Source of the DNA: Nocardioides dongkuii
GTDB lineage: Bacteria > Actinomycetota > Actinomycetes > Propionibacteriales > Nocardioidaceae
Assembly: GCF_014127485.1 (NCBI RefSeq)
Contig: NZ_CP059903.1
Span: 744,001-808,000 of the forward strand
DNA: 64,000 nt
Reading direction: 5' to 3'
Part shown: piece after piece, positions 32,605-42,000 of the stretch
Layout of the letters: each line of letters opens with the position of its first letter
Numbering within the stretch: the first letter of the stretch is position 1
Notes under the pieces: model-generated
Told to the model about the DNA's origin: nothing
What the model saw: the letters and a program-made list of their open reading frames with translations, nothing else
Database searches by the model: none
Position numbers and translations under genes: made by a program

Positions 32605-34341
32605 ATGCTCGTCCGTCTGCTCCGCGAGCGGCTCGCGCCGTACCGCACCTGGCTCGTGGCGGTGGTCGCCTTCCAGTTCGCCGGCGTCCTCGCGATGCTC
32701 TACCTCCCGAGCCTCAACGCCCGGATCATCGACGAGGGCGTGGTCGCCGGTGACACCGCCCTGATCTGGCGACTCGGCAGCCTGATGCTGGCCGTCTCGC
32801 TGCTCCAGGTCGCCTGCGCGGTCGCCGCCGCCTGGTACGGCTCGCGCACGGCGACGGCGTTCGGGCGCGACCTGCGCCGCGACCTGTTCCGCCGGGTCGG
32901 CACGTTCTCCGCCCGGGAGGTGCAGGACTTCGGCGCGCCGTCGCTCATCACCCGCACCACCAACGACGTCCAGCAGGTGCAGATGCTGGTGGTGATGGCC
33001 TGCCTGATCGCGGTCTCCAGCCCGATCATGATGGTCGGCGGCGTGGCGATGGCGCTGCGCGAGGACCTCGGCCTCGGGTGGGTGCTGGCCGTGGTCGTGC
33101 CCGCGCTGTTCCTGAGCGTGGGGTTCGTGGTCTCCCGGATGGTCCCGAGCTTCCGCGCGATGCAGACGCGCATCGACGAGGTCAACCGGGTGCTGCGCGA
33201 GCAGATCAGCGGGATCCGGGTGGTCCGGGCGTTCGTGCGCGAGCCGTACGAGCGGGAGCGGTTCGCGGTGGCCAACGACCGGCTCACCGACGTCGCCGTC
33301 ACCGCCGGCCGGTGGATGGCGACCATGTTCCCGCTGGCGATGCTGGTCGTGAACGTCTCCAGTGTCGCCGTCATCTGGTTCGGCGGGCACCGCGTGGACG
33401 ACGGGCAGATGGGCGTCGGCTCGCTGACCGCGTTCCTCACCTACCTGATGCAGATCCTGATGTCGGTGATGATGGCGACGTTCATGCTGATGCAGGTCCC
33501 GCGCTCGGCGGTGTGCGGCGATCGGATCGCCGAGGTCCTCGACACCGAGACCTCGGTCGCCCCGCCCACCGACCCGGTCACCCCCGACCCGGCGAGGCGG
33601 GGCTGGCTCGACCTCGAGGACGTGGCCCTCACCTACCCCGGCGCCGACCGGCCGGTGCTCGAGGGGGTCTCGTTCTCGGCCCGCCCCGGCACGACGGTGG
33701 CGGTCGTCGGCTCCACCGGCGCGGGCAAGTCCACGCTGGTCAACCTGGTCCCGCGGCTCTTCGACGCCACCGGGGGCGTGGTGCGCGTCGGCGGCGTCGA
33801 CGTACGACGGCTCGACCCCGACGCACTCTGGTCGCAGATCGGCCTGGTCCCGCAGCGGGCGTACCTGTTCTCCGGGACGGTCCGCAGCAACCTCCTGCAC
33901 GGGCGGCCCGACGCGACCGAGGAGCAGCTGTGGGCGGCGCTCGAGGTGGCCCAGGCCGCCGCGTTCGTCGCGGACCTGCCCGAGGGGCTGGACGCCCCGG
34001 TCTCCCAGGGCGGCACCAACTTCTCCGGTGGCCAGCGCCAGCGGCTCGCGATCGCCCGGGCCGTCGTCCGCCGCCCCGCGGTCTACCTCTTCGACGACGC
34101 GTTCTCCGCGCTGGACCTCGCGACCGACGCGCGGCTGCGCGCCGCGCTCGGCCCGGTCACCACCGACGCGACGGTGCTGGTCGTCGCCCAGCGGGTCTCC
34201 TCGATCCGCGACGCCGACCTGATCCTGGTGCTGGAGGACGGCCACGTCGTCGGCCGGGGCACCCACGACGAGCTGGTCGCCGGGTGCGCCACCTACCAGG
34301 AGATCGTCGCCTCCCAGCTGACCGCGGAGGAGGCGGCGTGA
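32605..34341 (+). CDS. ABC exporter half-transporter A (degenerate ATPase site)
   Basis: 578-aa fusion of a six-helix ABC exporter domain (about residues 1-310) and an ATPase domain. Walker A is GSTGAGKST, the signature is FSGGQRQR, and Walker B reads VYLFDDAFSALD, where Asp replaces the catalytic Glu. This marks the degenerate half of heterodimeric exporters of the TM287/288 or BmrC/D kind. The partner starts at the overlapping GTG 34338. The substrate may be a drug, lipid or peptide; the sequence does not say. Start ATG 32605 has GAGGGG upstream. Confidence 0.92.
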   Translation: MLVRLLRERLAPYRTWLVAVVAFQFAGVLAMLYLPSLNARIIDEGVVAGDTALIWRLGSLMLAVSLLQVACAVAAAWYGSRTATAFGRDLRRDLFRRVGTFSAREVQDFGAPSLITRTTNDVQQVQMLVVMACLIAVSSPIMMVGGVAMALREDLGLGWVLAVVVPALFLSVGFVVSRMVPSFRAMQTRIDEVNRVLREQISGIRVVRAFVREPYERERFAVANDRLTDVAVTAGRWMATMFPLAMLVVNVSSVAVIWFGGHRVDDGQMGVGSLTAFLTYLMQILMSVMMATFMLMQVPRSAVCGDRIAEVLDTETSVAPPTDPVTPDPARRGWLDLEDVALTYPGADRPVLEGVSFSARPGTTVAVVGSTGAGKSTLVNLVPRLFDATGGVVRVGGVDVRRLDPDALWSQIGLVPQRAYLFSGTVRSNLLHGRPDATEEQLWAALEVAQAAAFVADLPEGLDAPVSQGGTNFSGGQRQRLAIARAVVRRPAVYLFDDAFSALDLATDARLRAALGPVTTDATVLVVAQRVSSIRDADLILVLEDGHVVGRGTHDELVAGCATYQEIVASQLTAEEAA

Positions 34342-36293
34342 CCACCTCCGAGCGACCCGCGGGCGCCAAGCCGGGGCAGGGCTTCCAGGCGACGGAGCGG
34401 ATCGAGGCCCCGGCCGGCGGGCCCGGCCGCGGCCCGATGGGCGGCATGGTCGCCCAGAAGGCGATGGACTTCGGGCCGTCGGCGCGCCGCCTGGTCGCCG
34501 GCATGCGCCCGGTCCGCGGCCAGGCGCTCCTGGTCGTCCTGCTGGTCACCGCGTCGGTCCTGCTGATGGCGATCGGCCCGCGGCTGCTGGGGCACGCCAC
34601 CGACCTCGTCTTCCGTGGCGCGGTCGGCGGGTCGGTGCCGGCGGGCACGCCCGACTCGGCGCTCCCGGACGCGGTGCAGGACCAGGGGGTCGTGGCCGGC
34701 CAGGGCGTCGACTTCGCCGCGGTCGGGGAGTGGCTGCTGCTCGTGCTGGCGGTGTACGTCGCGGCGTCGCTGCTGTCCTGGCTGGCCGGCTACGTGCTCA
34801 ACGGCGTCGTCCAGCACACCGTGCGGCGGATGCGCCAGGACGTCGAGGACAAGATCCACCGGCTCCCGCTGCGGTACTTCGACCGCTCGCCGCGCGGCGA
34901 GCTCCTGAGCCGGGTCACCAACGACATCGACAACGTCAGCCAGACCCTGCAGCAGACGATGAGCCAGCTGCTCCAGTCCGTGCTCACCGTGCTCGCGGTG
35001 CTCGCGATGATGCTGTGGATCTCCCCGCTGCTCGCCCTGGTGGCGCTGGCCACCGTCCCGCTGTCGTTCTGGGTCACCCGGGCGATCATGAAGCGGTCCC
35101 AGGGGCAGTTCGTCGCCCAGTGGCGTCGTACCGGCCAGCTCAACGGGCACATCGAGGAGGCCTTCTCCGGCCACGCGCTGGTCAAGGTGCTCGGCCGCAC
35201 CCGCGAGGTGGAGCGGTCCTTCGAGGAGCACAACGAGGGCCTGTACGAGGTGTCGTTCCGGGCGCAGTTCGTCAGCGGGCTGGTGATGCCGGCGATGATG
35301 TTCCTCGGCAACCTCAACTACGTCGTCGTGGCGGTCGTGGGCGCGTTCCGGGTCTCCAGCGGGGCGCTGACCCTGGGCGAGGTGCAGGCGTTCGTGCAGT
35401 ACACCCGGCAGTTCACGCAGCCGCTCACCACGGTGGCCTCGATGGCCAACCTGCTGCAGTCGGGGGTCGCGTCCGCCGAGCGGGTCTTCGAGCTGCTCGA
35501 CGCCGACGAGGAGCCGCCCGACGTCCCCGCCGCCGGCGGGCCGGCTGCCCGGCGCGGCGAGGTCCGGTTCGAGCACGTCTCGTTCTCCTACGACCCCGAG
35601 CGGCCGCTCATCACCGACCTGTCCCTGGTCGCGAGGCCGGGCGAGACGGTGGCGATCGTCGGCCCCACCGGGGCCGGCAAGACGACGCTGGTCAACCTGG
35701 TGATGCGCTTCTACGACCTCGACGCGGGCCGGATCACGCTCGACGGCGTCGACATCGCCGCCGTGCCGAGGGCGCAGCTGCGCGAGCAGGTCGGGATGGT
35801 GCTCCAGGACGCGTGGCTCTTCGAGGGCACGATCCGCGACAACATCGCCTACGGCCGCCCGGGCGCCTCCGAGGAGGAGGTGCTCCACGCCGCCCGCGCC
35901 ACGTTCGTGGACCGCTTCGTCCACTCCCTCCCCGAGGGCTACGACACCCTGGTCGACGAGGAGGGGTCCAGCCTCTCCGCGGGCGAGCGGCAGCTGGTGA
36001 CCATCGCCCGCGCCTTCCTCACCGACCCGGCGCTGCTGATCCTCGACGAGGCCACCAGCTCGGTGGACACGCGCACCGAGGTGCTCGTGCAGCAGGCGAT
36101 GGCCGCGCTGCGCACCGACCGGACCTCGTTCGTGATCGCCCACCGGCTCTCGACCATCCGCGACGCGGACCTGATCCTGGTGATGGAGGACGGCGCCATC
36201 GTCGAGCAGGGCGACCACGCCACCCTGCTCGCCGCCGGGGGCGCGTACGCCCGGCTGCACGCGGCCCAGTTCGCCGCCGCGAAAAGTCCTTGA
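34338..36293 (+). CDS. ABC exporter half-transporter B (catalytic ATPase site)
   Basis: 651-aa partner of the upstream half-transporter, starting at GTG 34338 within the upstream stop region (GTGA). A 55-residue Gly/Pro-rich N-terminal extension precedes six membrane helices. An extracellular-side loop of about 40 polar residues after helix 1 is longer than in the partner. The ATPase domain has GPTGAGKTT, signature LSAGERQL and canonical Walker B LLILDEATSSVD with intact Glu, so this half supplies the active Walker B residues. It ends 13 nt before a small + strand unit. Confidence 0.92.
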   Translation: MTTSERPAGAKPGQGFQATERIEAPAGGPGRGPMGGMVAQKAMDFGPSARRLVAGMRPVRGQALLVVLLVTASVLLMAIGPRLLGHATDLVFRGAVGGSVPAGTPDSALPDAVQDQGVVAGQGVDFAAVGEWLLLVLAVYVAASLLSWLAGYVLNGVVQHTVRRMRQDVEDKIHRLPLRYFDRSPRGELLSRVTNDIDNVSQTLQQTMSQLLQSVLTVLAVLAMMLWISPLLALVALATVPLSFWVTRAIMKRSQGQFVAQWRRTGQLNGHIEEAFSGHALVKVLGRTREVERSFEEHNEGLYEVSFRAQFVSGLVMPAMMFLGNLNYVVVAVVGAFRVSSGALTLGEVQAFVQYTRQFTQPLTTVASMANLLQSGVASAERVFELLDADEEPPDVPAAGGPAARRGEVRFEHVSFSYDPERPLITDLSLVARPGETVAIVGPTGAGKTTLVNLVMRFYDLDAGRITLDGVDIAAVPRAQLREQVGMVLQDAWLFEGTIRDNIAYGRPGASEEEVLHAARATFVDRFVHSLPEGYDTLVDEEGSSLSAGERQLVTIARAFLTDPALLILDEATSSVDTRTEVLVQQAMAALRTDRTSFVIAHRLSTIRDADLILVMEDGAIVEQGDHATLLAAGGAYARLHAAQFAAAKSP

Positions 36294-36318
36294 GCACCGC
36301 CCCGGAGCGACCTACCGT
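36290..36318 (+). promoter_or_regulatory. Promoter-like pair for a small transcript
   Basis: TTGAGC at 36290-36295 and TACCGT at 36313-36318 are separated by 17 bp. Transcription would start near 36325, a few bases before a near-perfect anti-SD complement (AAAGGAGGT at 36332-36340). Confidence 0.45.
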
Positions 36319-36350
36319 GGTCGCACACGGGAAAGGAGGTGGTCCGGAGA

Positions 36351-36389
36351 ATGAGTTCTTCTTGGACGCGTGAGGTGGCTGCCCGCTAG
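36351..36389 (+). CDS. 12-codon ORF with near-perfect Shine-Dalgarno
   Basis: ATG 36351 to TAG 36389 encodes MSSSWTREVAAR. The preceding AAAGGAGGTGG (36332-36342) complements the 16S tail over about 9 nt, far stronger than other ribosome sites in this window, though it is 8-11 nt from the ATG. The stop codon is inside a small hairpin. A short peptide behind its own promoter with alternative hairpins resembles a leader peptide, yet the next gene is on the opposite strand. I have an unverified impression that similar mini-ORFs ending TREVAAR occur in other actinobacteria. Function unknown. Confidence 0.5.
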   Translation: MSSSWTREVAAR

Positions 36390-36435
36390 CAGCCCCAGCA
36401 GGACGACGGGGCAGGAGTGCCCCCGAGGCTGCTGG
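36377..36435 (+). promoter_or_regulatory. Mutually exclusive hairpins over the mini-ORF stop
   Basis: GGCTGC (36377-36382) can pair with GCAGCC (36389-36394), enclosing the TAG. The adjacent CCAGCAG (36395-36401) pairs with CTGCTGG (36429-36435), and GCAGCC can instead pair with GGCTGC at 36427-36432. A ribosome on the mini-ORF would cover the first arm. This is a layout used by attenuators; here it is a structural inference only. Confidence 0.4.
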
Positions 36436-36579
36436 CGAATCCACAGCAGCTACCCGACCCGCAGGCGAACCGGGACCACGTCCCCCGGTGCGGCCCGGAC
36501 CCCGGTCAGACCAGGATCCGGCGCCACGCCTGCGGGTCGCTGCGTCTCCGCCGGGTCTCCCGCCGCCTCAGGGGGACGC

Positions 36580-36825
36580 TCAGGCCGCGGCGGTCTCGCG
36601 ACCCTCGTCGACCTCGGTCGGCTCGAGCGGCACCGCGACCGGTCGCGGCGGCTCGCCGACCAGCGCCTCGACGATGGAGATCGCGACCCAGGCCACGACC
36701 AGCGCGACCGCGAACCGCAGCAGCGCGGTCTCCATCGTCAGCTGCTGGGTGACGAACCCCTGCCAGAGGGCGGGGGAGGAGACCAGCGCGGCGGCGCCCA
36801 GGACCGGGGCGGAGACCATCCTCAT
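36580..36825 (-). CDS. 81-residue membrane protein coupled to flhA
   Basis: Small gene whose ATG (36825) overlaps the flhA stop as ATGA. The product has two hydrophobic stretches (MVSAPVLGAAALVSSPALW and LLRFAVALVVAWVAISIVEAL) and an acidic, proline-rich tail. It is the last gene of the - strand flagellar block. No match to a known flagellar component was recognised; a small membrane partner of the export gate is possible but unproven. A second start at MVSAPV two codons later is possible. Confidence 0.65.
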   Translation of the reverse strand: MRMVSAPVLGAAALVSSPALWQGFVTQQLTMETALLRFAVALVVAWVAISIVEALVGEPPRPVAVPLEPTEVDEGRETAAA

Positions 36826-38885
36826 GCCGTCACCTGCATCGCGTGCTCGCGGGCCGGGTCGGCGGAGACGACGCCGGCGGAGCGCACCTGGGCGGTGCCG
36901 CTGAGCTCGGAGTAGGCGAGGACCGGCAGCCGGTCGATCGCCGGCCGCACCAGCCGGCGTACGGCGGCGCGCAGCTGCGGGGCGCAGACGAGCACCGGCC
37001 GGGTGTTGCGGTTCTCGGCGTCCACGAGGAGCTGGGCCAGGCTGCCGACCATCGCGTGCATGGTCACCGGGTCCAGCACGATCACCGTGCCCTGCTCGGA
37101 GGGGCGCATCGCCTCCAGCATCCGCTGCTCGAACTGCGGCTCGAAGCTGATCACGTGGACGGTCCCGTCGGCGATGTGCGGGGCGACCACCGCCGGGCCG
37201 AGGGCGCCGCGCGCGACCTCGACGAGCGCGTCGAGGTCCTTGGTGGTCTGCGCGCGGAGCGAGAGCGCCTCGTAGATGCGCACCAGGTCGCGGATGGACA
37301 CGCCCTCGTCGAGCAGGCACTGGAGCACCCGCTGCACCTCGCCGAGGCTGAGGTGCGCCGGGACGAGCTCGTCGACGACGTTGGGGTGGGTGCGCTTGAC
37401 GACGTCGGTGAGCAGCCGGACGTCCTCGCGGCCGAGCAGCCGGGCGGCGTGGGTGGAGACGACCTCGGCGAGGTGGGTGGTGATCACCGCGGCCCGGTCG
37501 ACGACGGTGGCGCCGCTGAGCTCGGCCTGGCTGCGCAGCTCCGAGGGGATCCACTTGGCCTCGAGCCCGAAGACCGGCTCGCGGGTGGGCTCACCGGGCA
37601 GCGAGCCGAGGAAGTCCCCGATCGCCAGCACGGTGCCGGGCGGCGCCTCCCCGCGGGCCACCTCGATGTCGAAGAGCTTGATCGCGTAGGTGCGGCTGGG
37701 GAGGTCGAGGTTGTCGCGGGTGCGCACCAGGGGCACCACGACGCCGATCTCGGAGGCCACCTTGCGGCGCAGCGCCTTGACCCGCTCGAGCAGGTCGCCG
37801 CCGGAGGAGGTGTCGACGAGGTCGATGAGGTCGGCGGAGAGCTCGAGGCCGAGCGGGTCGACCTGGATCTCGGCGGCGAGGCTCTCGGGGGAGTCGTCCA
37901 CGGCCGCGGCGTGCAGGGCGGCGACCTCGGACGGCGCGGGCTCGGGGTCCTCGGGGGTGACCCGGGTGGAGAGCAGCAGCAGGACGCCGCCGGTCAGCAG
38001 GAACGGGATCTTCGGCAGCCCCGGGATCAGGCACAGCGCCATCGACGCCGCGCCCGCGATCCGCAGGGGCATCTGGTTGCGGGTGACCTGCCGGATGATG
38101 TCGGAGCCCATGTCGCCGTCGCCGGCGCTGCGGGTGACGATCAGGCCGGTGGCGACGGAGAGCAGCAGCGCCGGGATCTGCGAGACCAGGCCGTCGCCCA
38201 CCGAGAGCAGGCTGTACGTCGTGACCGCGTCGCCCGCCGACATGCCCATCTGGGTCATGCCGATCGCGAACCCTCCGATCAGGTTGACCAGGGTGATCAT
38301 GATCGCCGCGATCGCGTCGCCCTTGACGAACTTCGAGGCGCCGTCCATCGCGCCGTAGAAGTCGGCCTCGGCGTGCACCTCGGCGCGGCGCTTCCGGGCC
38401 TGGTCCTCGTCGATCAGGCCGGAGTTCAGGTCGGCGTCGATCGCCATCTGCTTGCCGGGCATCGCGTCGAGGGTGAAGCGGGCGCCGACCTCGGCGACCC
38501 GCTCGGCGCCCTTGGTGATCACCATGAACTGGATGATCAGCAGGATCACGAAGATGATCAGGCCGACGATCAGCGAGCCGCCGACCACGAAGTGGCCGAA
38601 CGTCTCGATCACCTTGCCGGCGTACCCGTCGACCAGCACCAGCCGGGTCGCGCTGACGTTGAGGGCCAGGCGGAACAGCGTCATCACCAGCAGCACCGAG
38701 GGGAACGAGGCGAAGTCGAGCGGCCGGACCACGAACATGGCGGTCAGCAGGACCAGCAGCGCGCCGGTGATGTTGGCGGCGATCAGCAGGTCGAGCAGCA
38801 CCGCGGGGAGCGGGACGACCAGCATCACGACGATCATGACGATGCCGATCGGCACGCCGAGCTGGGTCAGTCGCTTGAGGCCCAT
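36822..38885 (-). CDS. flhA: Flagellar biosynthesis protein FlhA
   Basis: 687-aa export-gate protein of the flagellar type III secretion system, with an N-terminal membrane domain of about eight helices (residues 1-300) and a cytoplasmic docking domain that binds chaperones. Conserved features include FASFPSVLLVMTLFRLALNV, the charged loop AERVAEVGARFTLDAMPGKQ and GDGLVSQIPALLLSVATG. Length is normal. It is separated from flhB by the cyd genes but has its own flagellar-type promoter about 80 bp upstream. ATG 38885 was chosen as the start of the conserved N-terminus. Confidence 0.97.
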   Translation of the reverse strand: MGLKRLTQLGVPIGIVMIVVMLVVPLPAVLLDLLIAANITGALLVLLTAMFVVRPLDFASFPSVLLVMTLFRLALNVSATRLVLVDGYAGKVIETFGHFVVGGSLIVGLIIFVILLIIQFMVITKGAERVAEVGARFTLDAMPGKQMAIDADLNSGLIDEDQARKRRAEVHAEADFYGAMDGASKFVKGDAIAAIMITLVNLIGGFAIGMTQMGMSAGDAVTTYSLLSVGDGLVSQIPALLLSVATGLIVTRSAGDGDMGSDIIRQVTRNQMPLRIAGAASMALCLIPGLPKIPFLLTGGVLLLLSTRVTPEDPEPAPSEVAALHAAAVDDSPESLAAEIQVDPLGLELSADLIDLVDTSSGGDLLERVKALRRKVASEIGVVVPLVRTRDNLDLPSRTYAIKLFDIEVARGEAPPGTVLAIGDFLGSLPGEPTREPVFGLEAKWIPSELRSQAELSGATVVDRAAVITTHLAEVVSTHAARLLGREDVRLLTDVVKRTHPNVVDELVPAHLSLGEVQRVLQCLLDEGVSIRDLVRIYEALSLRAQTTKDLDALVEVARGALGPAVVAPHIADGTVHVISFEPQFEQRMLEAMRPSEQGTVIVLDPVTMHAMVGSLAQLLVDAENRNTRPVLVCAPQLRAAVRRLVRPAIDRLPVLAYSELSGTAQVRSAGVVSADPAREHAMQVTA

Positions 38886-38963
38886 GGGGCGGGTCGTCTC
38901 CCGTTCGGGTGCGATCGCCGTCCCTGGCCCACGTGGTGACGCCGTCCTGGCCTCGCGGGCTTC

Positions 38964-38989
38964 ATCGGCCGGTCGTGCCGGGGGCTGAG
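38964..38989 (-). promoter_or_regulatory. Flagellar (FliA/sigma-28 type) promoter for flhA
   Basis: On the - strand CTCA (38989-38986) is followed after exactly 16 bp by GCCGAT (38969-38964), about 80 bp before the flhA start. The same motif with the same spacing occurs upstream of flgB, flbD and fliM. Confidence 0.62.
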
Positions 38990-39040
38990 AGGTTCGACCG
39001 GGCGACTCCTCGGCGAGCTGGGCGAAGACTCGCCTCCCCG

Positions 39041-42000
39041 TCACGGGACCCTGGCCGGCTCCTCCTGGCCGAGGCGGACGATCTCGTCCATCCGGTCCAG
39101 CCCGACGGTGCCGTGGGTGATCCACACGACCGTGCGGTCGCTGGTCACCGCCAGCAGCTCGTCCGCGACCGCGCGGGCCGTGCGGGTGTCGAGGTGGGCG
39201 GTCGGCTCGTCCAGGACCAGCACGCGGTGGTCGGCCAGCAGCATCCGCGCCAGGCCGATCCGGGCCCGCTCCCCGCCGGAGACGGCCGCGCCGCCGTCGC
39301 CGAGCCGGGTCTGCAGTCCCTGGGGGAGCGCGTCGAGCCAGTCCCCGAGCCGGGCGGCCCGCAGCGCCGCCTCGACCTGGTCGTCGCCGGCGGCGGGGGC
39401 GGCGAGCCGGACGTTCTCCACCAGAGTGGAGCCGAACAGGTACGGGTCGTCGTCGAGCAGCCCGACCACGCCGCGCACGTCGTCGGCGGCCAGGGAGCGC
39501 ACGTCGAGGCCCGCCAGCCGGTAGCTGCCCGCGGTGGGGTCGAGGAAGCGGACCAGGACCGCGGCCAGCGTGGACTTGCCGGAGCCGGAGGGACCGACCA
39601 GTCCGATGCGGCGCCCCGGGGGGAGGTCCAGCGAGATCGGATCGAGCACGTCGCGGTCCGCCCACGCGGCCGTGACCTCGGCGAGGCGGACGGCCGCGTC
39701 CGCGGGGGACAGCGGGCACGGCAGCGGGAGGGGGTCCGCCGGGTCGGCCACTGCCGGGGGCAGCGCGGTGAGCTCGTCCAGGCGCCGGGCGGCGGCGCGG
39801 GTGGAGACCTGCAGGGCGCCGGCGTCGGCGACCGGGCCGAGCACGTCGACCAGGGCCAGCGGGAGCAGCACGAGCAGCGCGACGACCGGTCCCGAGACGG
39901 TGCCCTCGCGCAGCGCGGACCCGCCGACGGCCGCCATCGTCACCATGCCGATCCCCGCCGCCAGCATCGGCCAGGCGCGGGCCAGGACGAGCCAGAGGGT
40001 CGTGCGGTCGGCGGCTCGGGCGAGGGCGGCACCGGCCTGCTGGACGTGGTCGACGGCCCGCGCGCCGGCCTGCCACTGGACCAGGTTGCGGGCATCGGTC
40101 AGCAGGGAGAGGCTGCGCCGGGACAGCTCGGCACGGGCGGCCACCTGCTCGGCGGCGTGCCGTGCCGTGCCGTAGCGGGCGGTCGCCCAGCTCAGCATGC
40201 CGGTGAGGAGCACCAGCGCGGCGGTGACCAGGCCGGCGGCCGGGAGGAACCAGGTCGCGACCAGCGTGGTGACCGCGCCGGCGCCCACCCAGGTGACCAG
40301 CGGCATCCGCACCCGCAGCTGGTCGTCGAGCAGCGCGTCGACGTCGTCGACCACGGAGGCCAGCAGGTCGCCGCGGTGTCGGCCCAGCCGCCCGGGCACC
40401 AGCGGCACCAGCGCGTCGTACACGCTGGCCCGGCGCTCGGCCAGCTCGCGCAGGGCGACGTCGTGCGAGGTCAGCCGCTCGGCGTACCGCAGCGCCGGGC
40501 GGGCCAGGCCGAAGGTGCGCACCCCGACGATCGCGACCATCAGCATCAGCACCGGCGGGTGCTCGGCGGCCCGGACGATCAGCCACCCGGCCGTCGCGGT
40601 CAGCGCGATCCCCGAGGTCGAGGCCAGCACTCCGAGCAGCGTGGCCAGCGCGAGCCGGGCCCGGGGGTGGGAGGGCGCAGGGTCGGGGGAGCCCGCCGAC
40701 GGCCCAGGAGCCTCCGGGGTCCCCGGTGTCGCCTCGCGTGCCCGGGGCGGTGCGCCTGCGTCCCCGGGAGCGACCCGGGGCGCGACGGGCTCCGCTGCCA
40801 TCCCAGCCGCCATCCCCGCCGCCGTCAGCGCCACCACCGTGTCGGCGGCGTCGACGAGCGCCTGGCTGTGCGCGACGGCGAGGACGCAGCGATCGCGGGC
40901 CAGGTCGCGCAGCGTGCGCAGCAGCACCTCCTCGGTGGCGGGGTCGAGGTGCGCGGTGGGCTCGTCGAGGAGCACGAAGGGGCGCTCGGAGACGATCACG
41001 CGGGCGAGCGCGAGGCGGGCGCGCTGCCCGGCGGAGAGACCGGCGCCGTCCTCGCCGAGAGGGGTGTGGATCCCGAGCGGCAGCGCGTCGACGACCTCGG
41101 TGAGGTCCACCCGCGACAGGGCGCCGATCACCGCGGCGTCGTCGGCGTCGGGGCGGCCGAGGCGGACGTTGTCGGCGAGGGTGCCGTCGGTGAGCCAGGG
41201 CCGCTGCGCGACGTGGGCCACCCGCGAGCGCCACGAGTCGGGGTCGAGGGAGGTCAGGTCCACGCCGCCCACCCGCACGAGCCCGCCGGTGATCGGCACC
41301 TCGCGCATCAGCGCGGCGAGGAGCGTGCTCTTGCCGCACCCGGACGGGCCGGTGACCACGGTCAGCCCGCGGGCGGGGATGCCGACGTCGAGACCCTCGA
41401 GCGCCGGCCGGTCGCGGCCGGGCCACCGGATGCTCAGGTGGTCGATGCGCAGGGGCGCCGGGGCGAGCGGAGCCGGCTCGGTGCCCGCGGCGGGCAGCGG
41501 CTGCGCGGTGAGGTCGTGGATCGCCTCGAACGTCGCGGAGCCCTCGGCGGCGGCGTGGAACTCCGCCCCGACACGTCGCAGCGGCCAGTAGGCCTCGGGG
41601 GCCAGCAGCAGCACGGTGAGCGCGGTCTGCAGCTCCATGCCGTCAGCGGCGAGCCGGAGGCCGACGAGCACCGCGACCAGGGCGACGGAGATCGTCGCGA
41701 TCAGCTCCAGCGCGGCCGAGGAGGCGAACGCGAGCTTGAGCACGTCGCCGTTGGCGCGGCGGTAGCGGTCGGTGATCGCGCGGATCCGGGGGGCCTGCGC
41801 CCGTGCCCGGCGGTGCGCGACCAGGGTGGGCAGTCCGCGCACCACGTCGACGAAGTGGCCCGAGAGCTGGCTCAGGATGCGCCACTCCCGGTCGGCGCGG
41901 TCGCGGGTGCTCATCCCGATCAGGACCGCGAAGACCGGGACCAGCGGCAGCGTCAGCACCACGACCAGCGCGGAGAGCCAGTCCTGGGTGGCGATCGCCA

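Noticed and set aside
36370-36915. A + strand frame of 181 codons running into the flagellar block
   Set aside because: It overlaps the 81-residue membrane gene and the end of flhA in antisense, has composition typical of a shadow and no motif. Only the 12-codon ORF before it has a ribosome site.
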